64,000 bases of DNA from Siphonodentalium dalli (taxonomy: Eukaryota; Mollusca; Scaphopoda; Gadilida; Siphonodentaliidae). A model generated the notes under the pieces. The model saw only the letters and a list, made by a program, of their open reading frames with translations, did not search any database and was not told where the DNA came from. The DNA lies in contig CP136061.1 in NCBI GenBank assembly GCA_032622095.1, positions 93,803,345 to 93,867,344 on the forward strand, in the 5' to 3' direction. A program made the translations under genes and the position numbers. Of the stretch, positions 38,201-53,200 are shown piece after piece. The first letter of the stretch is position 1. Every line of letters begins with the position of its first letter.

Positions 38201-41200
38201 TCTTTTGAATTTGTTCCGGTATCGATATAAGCTTGATAAATACTTGAACTACATGTACTTCTACGAGCATTATAACTTCCAGAGAGACCAAAGGGGTGTG
38301 TTGTTAAAATGAGTAAAAGATCAATTTTAAAACATATAAGTTTAAAACGAGTGCGCCATTTAAAAAAATACATCGTTATACAATACATACGTAACAAGGG
38401 AGTTAACTTTTTCAGACACCTCCTCAATTCTAACGGCCATAATTCACAAATGCCCAATTCTAAGAAATTCTTGAACTTCCTTTCTACGGGAATTATGTCG
38501 CAGAAAGGAGCATTGAAGTCATAAAAAATACAACTTTGAACACAGTGTTTGGGTCCCAAACAAATAACAGCCATGTGCAGGGCATGGAACAGAAAAGAGC
38601 ATTCCGTGTTAGTCTATTCCTGATATGAGGGTATCACCCCCCCACCCCCCACCCCCCCCCCCCCCCCCCCCCCCCCCTTTCGGTACGCGGGATTCAGGGT
38701 GTTTTGAAGCCGTACGCGGGATTCATACCCCAGAATTAACTGGTATTCGGGTTCAAGCAAAACATCTTGGACGCAGGTTTTGATGGCGCAAAATAATATT
38801 TTGTGCTAGTTAATTGTGTGAATGAGTGGGTAGAATAGCTTCTTGGGCATATTCGACCACCAGGCCATCATAAAGTATCATTAATCGTATCATAACGGCC
38901 TCATAACGCCCATAATGCTCTACTCCAATATCATGTCAGGTATAACGGATCATAATGTGTCTATGTATAACTTCTGCTTGTATCTGTCTGATATTAAAAC
39001 AGTCAATTTGTATGTCATTTATCGCATATTATTTCTTAACATGTATTCAGGATTCACCCCCCAAAATTAACTGGTATTCAGGATTTCAGGGGGGAGGGGG
39101 GCGATACCCTCTGATATGGTAGAAGTAAAGAGCTTTTGTTTCATTTCTGTACAAAAAATTGAAAACTGCTGGAAAATGGCTGTGACAATAGCAAGTACTT
39201 TTCAGAGCATATGAAGCTGGTATATCAATATTTTGTGTATTTTATAATATATATATACATCTTATACCTCCTTCCAAATTTCGTAGAAAAAAGTTGGAAG
39301 CTCCAATGAGTCATGTCCTTTTAACTTATTTATAAAGCACCTTTACTGACTCAAAACACTTCACCTCGTCATCAGATATATAGTTAGAGCTAGGCTAAAT
39401 GCAGGCACATCACATTTGTCTTAAATTAGGTACCTTTTAATGGGTGATGACCCTGTACAAAACTGCTTGCAGAACATAAAGAATGTGTTTTACAATGACA
39501 TAGACGTCGATGACACAGATTGTTGTAATTTATTCCAACCTTGGCCTTTCTGTTTTGTTAGTTTTATTATTTCAATGTGCTGACCTAGTATCGCAATGTT
39601 TTCAATTCCATCTTTTCAATTCCAAACAAATTTGAAGATTCCACAATTATTTAGCATAATGGCCAACCGAGTAAACACATGGTACATCGAATTAGCATAC
39701 ATCTGACATAATATTGAATGGTTCATACCATCAAATTAGCATACTAGTACGTCTGACGTAACATCGAATAGTACATACCATCGAATTACCATATATCCAA
39801 CATAACATTAAATGGTACATACCATTGAATTAGCATACATCTGACATAATATCAAATGGTACATAACATTGAATTAGCATATATCCAACATAACATCAAA
39901 TGGTACATACCATCGAATTAGCGTACATCTGACATAATATCAAATGGTACATAACATTGAATTAGCATACATCCGACATAACATCGAATTAGCTACATCA
40001 TGCCATGAACCTCTAATCTGTCAACGCCCGTAGAGATCATACTCCACCAGTTCAAAACCTGGGAACTTTTTGATGTTTTGACAGGGAAGTTTATAACATT
40101 GAAAAAATAGAGCATGTAATATATTTCTTAGATAATACATGTTCCTTAACCCTTTACCCAACAGAAGGGCCCTGTGCCAATGCATTCTCTTATATATGCG
40201 AGTCGACCATAGGTCGCCTCGCATATATAAGAGAATGCATTGGCTTAACACATTAAAAATTATAAAATTGTTAAAGAATGTAAGAAAAAATGGTAAAAAG
40301 TGTTAAAACAAGATTTTTTTTAGGCCAATGCATTCTCTTATATATGCGAGGCGACCTATGGTCGACTCGCATATATAAGAGAATGCATTGGCACAGGGCA
40401 TAACTGTAACTATCACAATGTGATCAAGGAGCCGGTTCCAATGATATCCATATTTGTATGGTTCTATTGAGACAGACCGAAGATATTTTAGGCTGTTGAA
40501 GCTTTATTTGGCCGGTTTTGGCCGGTTTGTTGGGTAAAGGGTTAATTATGTCCTTCACAGTTAGGTGAAGGTCTCAAGATTTCATGATTTAGGTGGCCTT
40601 GTTGAACTTATTTTGATTTGCATCAATCATGATATTTATCACATAAAATAATTCAATGTTTATAGCGATATCAACTCATGCAAGTCAGAAAAATCATGCT
40701 ATCTCGAGCTGAGACCATGCCCTACTGTGAACTATATTATTAAGGAACATGTATCAACATAGAAATATATTCCCTGTGCTGTCCGTTCAATATTATAAAG
40801 TTCCCTGTCAGAACATCAAAAAGTTCCCATATTTTGAACAGGTGGAATATGATCTCTACGCACATAGCCATGCAGAGTAGATATTCATGACATGATCTAC
40901 GAATTAGCCAGGGTTTCCGCCAGGCCAGCTGCGGGTCCGTCGCCCGGACCCATTCCTCCTGCCGACCTTTGCCATGAAATCCCGCTCATACACAAATAAA
41001 TGACGTTATTAAAAACTTATTCAGTCTTGTCTGTCTCGGCAGGCTATATATGATATTTAACCTTATTTTCATTAATAATGACCAGATGGAATCGACACAG
41101 TCCATCTTCAGAAAAAAAAAATAACAGCATGAACAAACCATAAATAGTGACACCCCACAAATAGTTCCACGGGATTCCCCCACGTGATTGGTGGGGAATT

Positions 41201-44200
41201 CCCGATCAAGGGAGATATCATTGGTTCAATTTACTTCAGAGTATGGGAACGTGGATCATAAAAACTGCCTCATTTATTATCTTGACGTGAATATTGACGA
41301 GGCGTTTGGACTAATTTATTCATCATTATTCCAACTTGTATAAAACATGTGTATAATTTGAGGCATGAGGAAACACACAAATATCGTATCTTTTATAGTA
41401 ATATAAAACTGCGACTTGGCTTATTGTCGCGAACTGAAGCATGAAAACGCTTGGGCTAATGGCGATCATCATAAAAGAATCTTTGTGCTGCAACATACAC
41501 AAGTTCGCGGCTTCGCGTTAATGCCCCATTAAAGAATAACACGCTGACCATGCATGCCCTCATTCAGAGTAAGAGTTTGTCTAATGCTCGTTCCCGGGCT
41601 GGCTTAGATAATCATTCCGATGTGACGTCATCCAGTAGAAATTTGCAGACAAGTGCAGTTAACTGTGTCACAATAATAGAGATAATCAAAGCAGTCATTG
41701 AATACCATGCACGTGTCCACAATTATTAGTCAGGTCAAGGACGCCCAATGTTTTGCTGCTCTTTTGCAGTTGAATTATCAGATACTAATACATATAATTT
41801 GATATAAATGTGTGAGACAGGGAATAAAACAAGAGGTGGCATCAGAGATGCTGTGTCTCGTTTTCGGTGGCTTACCGCCGGTGGCTACCGCCAATTAGTG
41901 TGCATCAGTATCGGTAGACTAATTAATAGGTAAAATCGAAAAATGACTAATTAAGGGCCATAACTCCATCAAATTTTATCGGGCCAGGCTGGTTTTCGAA
42001 CTCGTCCGAAACATTCTTGGCAAGTATGTCTATTCGAAATTTTAAACAAATCGGAGGACGTTTGTTGAAGTTATCGCGCTAACGAGCTAAAAAATCACGA
42101 AAAATGACTAATTAAGGGCCATAACTCTATCAAATTTTATTGGGCCAGGCTGTTTTTCGAACTCGTCCAGGATATTATTGGAAGACACTTATATACCAAA
42201 TTTTAGTTGAATCGGATGACGTTTGTTGAAGTTATCGCGCTAACGAGCTGAAAATTCGTGAAAAATGACTACTTAAGGACCATAACTCTATCAAATTTTA
42301 TTGGACCAGGCCGGTTTTCTAACTCGTCCGAGGTATTCTTGGGAGACACCTATATACCAAATTTCAATCAAATCGGATAACGTTTGTTGAAGTCATCGCG
42401 CTAACGAGCTGAAAATTCGTTGAAAATGACTAATTAAGGGCCATAACTCTATCAAATTTTATCGGACCTGGCCGGTTTTCGAACTCGACCGAGATATTCT
42501 TGGGAGCACCTATATACCAAATATCAATCAAATCGGATAACGTTTGTTGAAGTTATCGCGCTAACGAGCTGAAAATTCGTGAAAAATGACTAATTAAGGG
42601 CCATAACTCTATCAAATTTTATCGGACCAGGCCGGTTTTCGAAGTCATCCGAGATATTCTTGGGAGACACCTATATACCAAATTTCAATCAAATCGGATA
42701 ACGTTTGTTGAAGTTATCGCGCTAACGATCTGAAAATTCGTGAAAAAATGACTAATTAAGGGCCATAACTCTATCAAATTTTATCGGACGAGGCCGGTTT
42801 TCAAACTCATCCGAGATATTCGTGGGAGACACCTATATACCAAATTTCAATCAAATCGGATAACGTTTGTTGAAGTTATCGCGCTAACGAGCTGAAAATT
42901 TGTGAAAAATGACTAATTAAGGGCCATAACTCTATCAAATTTTATCGGACCAGGCCGGTTTTCGAACTCATCCGAGATATTCTTGGGAGACACCTATATA
43001 CTAAATTTCAATCAAATCGGATAACGTTTGTTGAAGTTATCGCGCTAACGAGCTGAAAATTCAAAGGGCCATAACTCTGTAATAAATGTGCGGACGAACC
43101 CGATTTTTTGTCTGCAGCTTACATGCATGGATATTTTTTTTAATCCGTCAATAAACGGTTGAGTTATAAGCAAAACACGCCGCCCGCCCGTCCGCCGCCC
43201 ACCGTCCCTCATCAAACTATAAGTCTAGTTTTGGAAAAAAACTCGACTAATAAAGACACACAGACACAGTGAGAATGGGTTTGTTTATTTCTTTTTTTTT
43301 TATCATATTTTTATATTTAGTTTGCGCCGGCATTTTGTCTTGTTGCTTACCTGTGATCGCCGTTTGTTTCTCAAAATCCTGATGAAAAATGCCCCTCATG
43401 ACATACCGATCCATAAGTCGCAGGAAGTTTTTAATAAGGGAAATTGGGTTAGAAAGTTGTGACTTATACACCGGCCGGTACGGTAAATGGCGAAATTACA
43501 GATAAATCGGTCTTCATATATTTAATTATTTACTGGGTTTCCCCCATAGCAGCTACCGGACCCATCCCCCCGACCCCTAGCGGAAACCCTGAATTAGCAT
43601 ACTGAGCTTGATGCATGATGGAGAATATCTACACTCTAAATGGAACCTTTGTGCAAGACTTGTTCTGGCATCAAATACAAGCATGCAAATAGTGTGTCTC
43701 TCATTTGCAGAATGAGGTTCCCAGAGGGTGAATTTAGTGATGCTATCCTGCACAATGGGCTAGCATCACCAATTCACCCTCTGCCTCATTCAGCTTAGGC
43801 CTCATCTTTTGGGAAGTAAGTATCTTTAGTCTCAAATAACATTGTTATTAATTACTTTTTTCCTTCTGGTGAAGTTTCTATATCCCCTAATTTGCAGAAG
43901 ATAAAATGCACAATCGAGGTGACTAATAGGTGAACATCACCAACTTCAACTGGGGAATTTCAATCTGATCCTAGGTCTCCCATAGCAGTTGAGGCCTAAT
44001 CAGAATGAGGTTCCCAAAGGGAGAATTTGCTGATGCTAGCCCACTGTGAGGGATAGCATCACTAAATTCACCCTCTGGCGACCTCATTCTGCAAATGACA
44101 GACATTCATCCGGGTTATGTAGGGATTTCTTTGTGATTGCCTTCGTCTGGGCAGAATATACAGTGTCTGGACAAACTATTATTCGATCGGTCCAGAAACA

Positions 44201-47200
44201 TGCCTATATGAGCGGATCAAAGTAGGCCTACATGCCAAATTTGAGTCGGATCGGTCAAGGTCCAGAACCATGCCTACATGATCGTATATGAGCAAGGTCA
44301 AGGACACGATTACACTTGAAATTGGACCTACCCATATTGTTCCCGGGATCAAAGTAGGACTACATACCAAATTTGAGTCAGATCGGTCGTGGACATTACA
44401 GCACGTGAAATTGGACCCGCCCATATTGTTCCCAAATCAAAGTAGGCCTACATACCAAATTCGAGTCAGATCGGTTGAGCAGTTTTTGAGTCTATAAGAC
44501 ACATACATACACACACACAACAATACAGACAGAAGTTCCAAAATATATAATAGATAATAAATACCTGTTTGCAGAGGTTCTGTTCTTGAGAGCGAGAGCT
44601 TCATGTTGATTGACAAGGGAAAGTCTGCTAATAGACCGCATGAGGTTAATTCCGACCTGTTAATGAATTATATAGCTGCAGAATGCATGCAACAAACATC
44701 GGAGCATGGTATTACTATAGACAGGCAATTTCCCACCGAATCAGATTTTTAAACACTGAGTTTGAGTGTCTAAAATTAGCTTGGTGGCAGTAGTAGCAAA
44801 AATACCTCTCTGTTATGCATATATTTTGACTTTTTAAGACCGGTTGGTTACGTCACCTCTTCTTGTATGGTAATTTCACCCAAATGAACTAGAGCAATCC
44901 CAAGTACTACAATAATAATTCAACCTCGTAAAGCAATAATTAGATGACAAACTAGCATGAAAACCAAACAGAAACAACAAGAGCTGGGTTGTCGCCCGGA
45001 GCATACACCCATGTGGCATACCACCAGGTGTCAGATTCACTGCTGTTAGTTTATCGGTGATAAATTCTTCCCGAATTAAAGTGCAAATATGTACAATAGA
45101 ACATACATGTATGTACAATAGAATATACTCCACTTCTAAGCTATTATTCATTGTCTTTGATGAATTTTTCATCACTAAAAATGCCCCTCTCATCAAGCCT
45201 TGAAATAGGGTGTCTGTCATTTGCAGAATGAGGTCCCCAGAGGGTGAATTTAGTGATGCTACCCCGCATAGCGGGCTAGCATCACCAAATTCACCCTCTG
45301 GGGACCTCATTCTGCTTACACCTCAGCAGAATGAGGTTCCCAGAGGGTGAATTTGGTGATGCTAGCCCGCTATGCGGGGTAGCATCACTAAATTCACCCT
45401 CTGGGGACCTCATTCTGCAAATGACAGACACCCTATTTCAAGGCTTGTGCAGAATCAGAATCAGAATACTTTATTTCTTGACATAACATAGTTTATAAAA
45501 TACAAACATAGACATAATAAGATAAAGAAGTGAGATGTCATGTGGAGGCAGCATGACCTATCCAGGTCGTCTTCCTGTTGCCACCATCAATACAAAAAAA
45601 AATTGGCTGATTCTAGGTTTATTTTATAATATAACCGGCCATATGACACGTGCGAGCTGGATTGATTATGTTATAATCCTTGTACATTACTAAAAACTAA
45701 TAAAAGTACAAATAGATTTAGAAATCATGATGAGAAACCACATAAGATTGGTTAAATTATAGACAATATTTTATAAATCAATTAATTGATTAATTAATCA
45801 ATTAACACTAATAACCAATTAATTAATTAGCATTGAATGTAGACACTGAATATAGGCATGCTACAAGACAGAGAAGAAACAAAAATTTTAAAAATAAAAA
45901 AATGTGATTGAATTTCATAATTTCATAATATTGCATAATTCTGCTAAATATGTTTTAAATTTGGTTTATTTCATTTTTATTTCAATCATTGAAACAAAAA
46001 TGAAATAAACCAAATTTAAAACATATTTTAGCAGAATTGTGCAATATATTTTACCTTTCTATTGACGTTATCTGTTTCCAAAGCATCTTCAATAATATCG
46101 GCTACTCTGTCAAATGATTTCCCAGAAATCTCCTGGGCAATCTCGAGTTTATCAGCCATTTCATCCAGAAGTTGCTCAACATTATCTTCTTCCATAGAAA
46201 TCTATATAAAGAACCAGCAAATGTTTGTCAGACGGAATGAGAATCACAATCTTCATCAATTAATTGGTACAGTAATGCCCTAAATAATCGAATCCTTAAC
46301 CACAGCAGAATTATGGGTAATTTTTCAGGATTTGGACGGAAATATGGCTTGTTGCCATTCATCGGAAAGCTCTCAGTGACAGCTTTCCGATGAATGGCAA
46401 CAAGCCATATTTCCGACTAAATCTTGAAAAATTACCCATAATTCTGCTGTGGTTAAGGAGCCGATTATTTAGGGCATTACTGTATCTTTTGGTTGTTTTC
46501 AGAGGTTGTCCTGCATATTTTGGGAATGGGCCCGGGGCATGCAGGCCTGCAGGTGCCAGACATCTGCAGAATGAGGTCCCCAGAAGGTGAATTTAGTGAC
46601 GCTAATCCGCACAGTGGGCTAGCATCACTAAATTCACCTAATGGGGACCTCATTCTGCTTTAGGCCTCATCTTCTCTGCAAAGTATATCTTTGTTATCAA
46701 ATTATCATGTTTTTTTGTTTCTTTAGAAAGTTTCTTTTTCTTTTTTAATTTAAGTTTTTTTATATCCCCAAATTGACAGATGACTCAATGCATAATCGAG
46801 GTGCCCAATGGGTGCTCATCAGCATCTTCACCATCTGGGAACTGAAATCGGAGTCTGGGTCTCCCATAGCAGATGATGCCATGCAGAAGATGAATTTGGT
46901 GAAATTAGCCCTCTGTGCAGGGTAGAGTTACTGAATTCACCCTCTGGGGACCTCATTCTACAATGTCCAGTACAATATCTTCAGGCATGGTCTGGGGGCC
47001 CTACAATTGGGAAAAATCGTATGTTTCTTAGTTGCTACCTGTTCCTTAATAATGTATTTCACAGTACAGTAATGCCTTAAGAAATCGACTCCTTAACAAC
47101 AGCAGAATTATGGGTAACTTTTCAGGATTTATTCGGAAATATGGCTTGTTGCCATTCATCGGAAAGCTCTCAGTGAGAGCTTTCCGATGAATGGCAACAA

Positions 47201-50200
47201 GCCATATTTCCGACTAAATCCTGAAAAGTTACCCATAATTCTGCTGTGATTAAGGATTCGATTATTTAGGGCATTACTGTAGGCGCAGATATTAAAAATT
47301 AGGGTGAACAAAGAATTTTCAATGCAGCAAGCGAATGGCTCAGTCGCTGATTGGTAGAAAATATCTTCTAATAATTATTTGATTGACAGCTGTGGAAAGG
47401 CCCATTCTTTGAATGTTATGTTGAAAAACGATTGTCTTCCAAACTGACCTCACGTAGTTCCTCCAGTGACTCGTCAAGCTCGTTATCGTCAACCGTAATC
47501 TCGATGTTACTGGAATCCATTCCCATCTCTTCTGACTCAGCAGGTATAACTTCTTCCTCCGCTGATGAATCAAGATCCTTATTACCCATTGTTGAGATTC
47601 GAACGATCGGCACTGGGTGCTTCGTTGTAGGGATAACGCTTCGGACTATGCTGCGACAGTGTGAACTATGGAAGCTGTTGGGGGAAAATATCCATTGTGG
47701 CTCCTCATTAAGAGTTCCTGTGCATTCTCCTGTTCCTATTGGCTGACCATCTGCAACATAAACATTAGGTCATGCAAAGTTAATTTCCAGTTTCTGAGGC
47801 CCACGCACATGGTCTGAAACTGCCTGCGTGCAACCTTCTTATTCGCATCAATCTGTCAGGAACTTTTTTAATAAATATGAAATTCAAAATGGCTGTACTA
47901 GCCATGTTTTTCAACAAAATTCTGAAAAACTTTATAATTCCCATCTACAGGTCATCCGAAATATCCATTTGAAGTTTGTTTAAATGGCAACAACCACTGA
48001 CAACTATTATTATTATTATTATTATTATTATAGATACATTTAGAGCACATTATACAATAAATTAGTTTCAATGCGCTTACAATATACAGACATGGCACAC
48101 ATCCTAAAATAATAGTAAATAGCGAATGGATAAAATTATATACAAAGAACCTAACTAGAAAATACGCAAACTTAACCTAACTCTTAACCGCAGTAAAAGC
48201 AATATAAATAAATAAATAAATAACAGTTTTGTATAGCGTAAAACCCACTGAAATGCTCTAAAATGCTTGACATGTTAAACATAAAATACAATTGCAAATA
48301 TAAGACATAATTTTGAACATCAACAAAAAATGTAAAACTATAAGTGAGACGTTACTAAGAAATACAAAAGCGCATAATATTTCAAATCGAAAAAATATTT
48401 TTTTTAAAGTGGGTAAAACTAGAAATGTACTCACCACATGTTTCTGCTGTGTCGACAATAGAGCCTATAAAACCTCTGGGAAATGACACGACATTGAATG
48501 TCCTCGGTATGGTTATGTTCTGTCCTCTGCATGCAACTTAAATGGAAATGTATCAATTTGCTTTTACATTTTATATATAAAATGATCTTTCAATTGGTAT
48601 GTATTATATTGGTTCCTCATTTATTCAGTTTACTTAGTGTTTACACCATTGTTAAGTTTCTCATTCCTGTTAATTAAGGTCAGTCCATTTGAATGCTTTA
48701 ATAACTAAATTATGAATAAACATGAGATAAGAGTTCAGGAAAATATGTACAATACATATATATCACCTCACCCAGAAATAGCGCCTTCTGATTGGCCAAG
48801 AGCTGTGTCTTATATTCTATAGTGTTGTGCTCCATTTAGCACACTACTATACCTCTATATAATATCATGCTAACTTTTGCACGATACTATATCAAACTCA
48901 TATGAAAAAAGCAATACACAGAGAACCCCATTTCGATAAAATATATACAGACATGTATGACAAAATAATTTATTTCCTAACCATGCAATTCGCCTACAGA
49001 CGTACAATTTGGCGGTGGTGTTCATATGCCATCTGCAACCATTTATTGCACTCTGCGTGTTCTAATTTGGCAGATTCACATCATTTTCGTAGATCGCACA
49101 CCAGTCGGAGGGCATTTATAATAATATTAGCAATAATAAGTTTAGTATGGAACTTAATCCACCAACATGATCTAAGATGCTCTGTACATATTATTACCCC
49201 TGGCAACAGGGCACTATGGCACCAATTTCATTGGTCCATTTTAGTGTTGAAATGATTAATCGACTAGTCGAAATCGACGCGATTATTAAATTAGTCGATC
49301 CCAAAATCTGGTAGTCGACTAGTCGGGACACACCCACCACCATTATGCCATCGCGAAAGCAGTGCCGTAGCCGAATTACCAAACAATTTAAATAGTTAGG
49401 CTATCAAAATACACTATCACAATTAACTGTTAAAGCCTTCATTGTTGTCCCTTTGATGCGATGACTGCTGCTTTCAGTACTCGGTAGTCATGCACGAGCG
49501 CGAAACCCTGTGACCTCAACTCAATGTATCTGTCGGCGCGGCGACGGCTTATTCTTTGAAGTTGATTATCAAAGACGATTTCCATTTGAGGAAGACTGTT
49601 GTAACTTGGGTTGCAGCGTATATGCATGCACATCAGGATTAACACTTTCTATACTAAATACTCATTCATGAGTAGTTAAATAACCTTTTCATGACTGGAG
49701 CTGCGCTGGTGCAGCATTAAAGATCCTGTGCCAGTGCATTAACGTATATATGGGCGCCTCAAATATATAAGAGAATTCGTACACTGGATTACAATGTCAA
49801 GTTAAATATGTTAGGCCAATTCATTCTCTTGTATATGCAAGGCTCTCTATACGAGACTCGCAAATATATGAGAATGCATTGGCACAGGGTTTTCGCAAAA
49901 TTTCAGGAAGCTCAAGTCATGGAAGGGTTATGAAATGTTCAGATAATAAGTTTGTTGAACTTAATAGCTGAACATTTCCCTCCAATAAATAGGATTCCTT
50001 CTGTAATTGTATTATATGTAGTCTGTTTATTTTTCCTAAAAAACTCTCCAAATGAATAATAGACCATTCAAATATATACTTTTATAACTGATTGGGAGAA
50101 TCCAATGAAAGAACTGAAGAGTGGCATGTATCTGTGACAAGAGCTTCATGCTTCCGACATCATTGGCGTAAAAAAAAATAGATAGATTCAAACTTGGTTA

Positions 50201-53200
50201 AACAAGCCTTGAAAATAGGGTGTCTGTCATTTGCAGAATGAGGTCCCCAGAGGGTGAATTTAGTGATGCTACCCCGCATAGCGGGCTAGCATCACCAAAT
50301 TCACCCTCTGGGGACCTCATTCTGCTTACACCTCAGCAGAATGAGGTCCCCAGAGGGTGAATTTGGTGATGCTAGCCCACTGTGTGGGATAGCATCACTA
50401 AATTCACCCTCTGGGGACCTCATTCTGCAAATGACAGGCTCACTATTTCAAGGCTTGTGGTTAAATTATTTTAGGATCACCTGACACACGTCAGGCTCTT
50501 AAAGTAATCTGTCTGACATTTTCAAAAGTGGCCCGACAAAAAGTTTGGTAAACTTTAATTTCCATAATTGGCCGATATGACGAAAAAAAAAACAATTCTT
50601 CAATTTATTGTTTTTTTTTATTTTTATACAAAATCACAGTACAGTTTTGTTTTATTTATTTTAGCAATTTGCCAGTCCTTGTAACCAAGCCTTGAAATAA
50701 TGTGTCTGTCATTTGCAGAATGAGGTCCCCAGAGGGTGAATTTAGTTATGCTACCCCGCATATCGGGCTAGCATCACCAAATTCACCCTCTGGGAACCTC
50801 ATTCTGCTTACACCTCAGCAGAATGAGGTTCCCAGATGGTGAATTTGGTGATGCTAGCCCGCTATGCGGGATAGCATCACTAAATTCACCCTCTGGGGAC
50901 CTCATTCTGCAAATGACAGGCACACTATTTCAAGGCTTGCTTGTAACAAAACAAATTTATCAGTTTCCCTCTTCTCAACTGTTTCACACTTAACTTGCAT
51001 ATAAAATATTTTGTCCATGATAAGCTTGCCAATCAAAGTAGTGACCATATTCCTGGTAAATAATTCACAAACAATGGGAGACCTGGGATCAGATTGAAGT
51101 TCCCCAGTTGAAGTTGGGGATGTACACCCATTAGTCACCTCGATTATGCATTTTATCTTCTGCAAATTAGGGGATCTAGAAACTGAACAGAAAGGCAATA
51201 GTTACTAAACACAATGTTAATTTGAGACTATAGATACTTCCCAGAAGATGAGGCCTAACCAGAATGAGGTCCCCAGAGGGTGAATTTGGTGATGCTAGCC
51301 CACTGTGTGGGATAGCCTCACCAAATTCACCCCCGGGGACCTCATTCTGTAAATGTCAGACACACTATATCCAGACTTGAACGCTTGTGATGAACATTGT
51401 CTCCAATGACCTCAATCAACATACTGTACACTGAGAGCTTTCCGATGAATGGCAACAAGCCATTTTCCGACTAAATCCTGAAAAATTACCCATAATTCTG
51501 CTGTAGTTAAGGAGTCGATTAATTAGGGCAGTACTGTACTTACTTGCACTTCGAATCACTATGGACTTTGTTTGGTTCATCTGTCTATCCCAGGTATCAA
51601 TATGAGCTGTATTTCGAATGAAAACGGTGGAGAACTGACGATAGTAAGATAAGTAGATTCTGTATTCATCTTCCAGCATTATCGCTCTGTTTGCTGTGAT
51701 GTACGTGTGAAAGGTCACCCTTCCGGGTTTAGCCCTGAAAAAAAAAAGTTAAATTAGATGCATCTTTCTGAAGCTTGTAACCTTTTCATGACAGGAGCTG
51801 TGCTGGTGCAGCATTAAATATCCAGTGCCAGTGCATTCTCTTATATATGCGAGTCTGCCTAATGCATTCTCTTATATATATATATAAGAGAATTGCACTG
51901 GCTTACAAGGTAAAAGTAAATATATGGGAGACTCACATAAATAAGAGAATGCTTTGGCACAGGATTTTCGCAAAATTTCAGGAAGCTCCAGTCATGGAAG
52001 GGTTAAATATAACAAGAGGTGTGCACTCGAGTGCTAGCATACCCCACCGTGACAAATTCAACCCGCATTATCCGTAAACCCAACAAAAAAGATTTTTAAC
52101 TGTAAAGAAAAATTCGGACTAATAATATCGATATGGTGTCACAAGAAGCTTGTACAGAAAATATTATTCAAATTGGTTCATATTTGTTAATGTTATTAAG
52201 TCAGACAGAATTTTCTAAGTCAAAATAAGTCGAAAATGAAGTGTAATATTACGAAAAACAGTCTGAGCCAATCCCTAGCCGCATCATGTAGAGAGGGTAT
52301 TGTGAGAAGCATGTATACCAAAAATTATTGAAATCGGTTCATATTTGTTAAAGTTATTAAGTCGGACAGAATTTTCTAAGTCAAAATAAGTTGAAAATGA
52401 GGCGTTACTTAAAAAAAGATTTAGCATAATGCGGAGAGGCAGTCCTAATGAGATTGCATACAAAAAATTATTGAAATCGGTTTATAGTTGTTCGAGTTAT
52501 GAGGTCGGACGGACGGACGGTGCGACGGCCGGACAGCTCGATGGATGGACGGACGGACGGACACACGGAGGGAGAAAGCATGGTGGACGGACGGACGCAG
52601 TCAATCCAGTATACCCCCCATTTTCTTCGAAAGTGGGGGTATAATGATTTATAATATAAGAGATAGATAAACTATCCTCTTCAGGCCTTTAGTGTTATGA
52701 GTATTTTGCATGTGTGAGATCCTTGGTACTGTGCATTCTTCCAGGATTCTTTATGCTCTGAACCGTTTCCGGGTCTGTTTTAAAATGTTTACATTAACCA
52801 TTGTGAACTCTGAACCGTTTCCGGGTCTGTTTTAAAATGTTTACATTAACCATTGTGAACTCTGAACCGTTTCCTGGTCTGTTTTAAAATGTTTACATTA
52901 ACCATTGTGAACTCCACAAGGAGACTGGCAAATTTTGCCAAAAGAGAAAAATATATCCATTTTTGTAACTCAATATGGAAAGGGCTTCAAAATGATGCAC
53001 ATATGATAAAAATAATTTACCTTTTCGACATTTATGCCGATACCCGACAGAAAAAGTGCTCATTCCTGGAAGTTGTGTCCCCCTTACCCTTGGTTGCTTC
53101 CAAGACTGAGTTTAGTGTGACTGTCATTTACAGAATGAGGTCCCCAGAGGTTGAATTTAGTGATGCTATCCTACATAGTGGGCTAGCATCACCAAATTCA

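Noticed and set aside
49250-49345. 'cgactagtcgaaatcgac' and 'gtagtcgactagtcggga' as a transposon end pair
   Set aside because: Inverted words are visible, but I could not define ends, duplication or a second copy.
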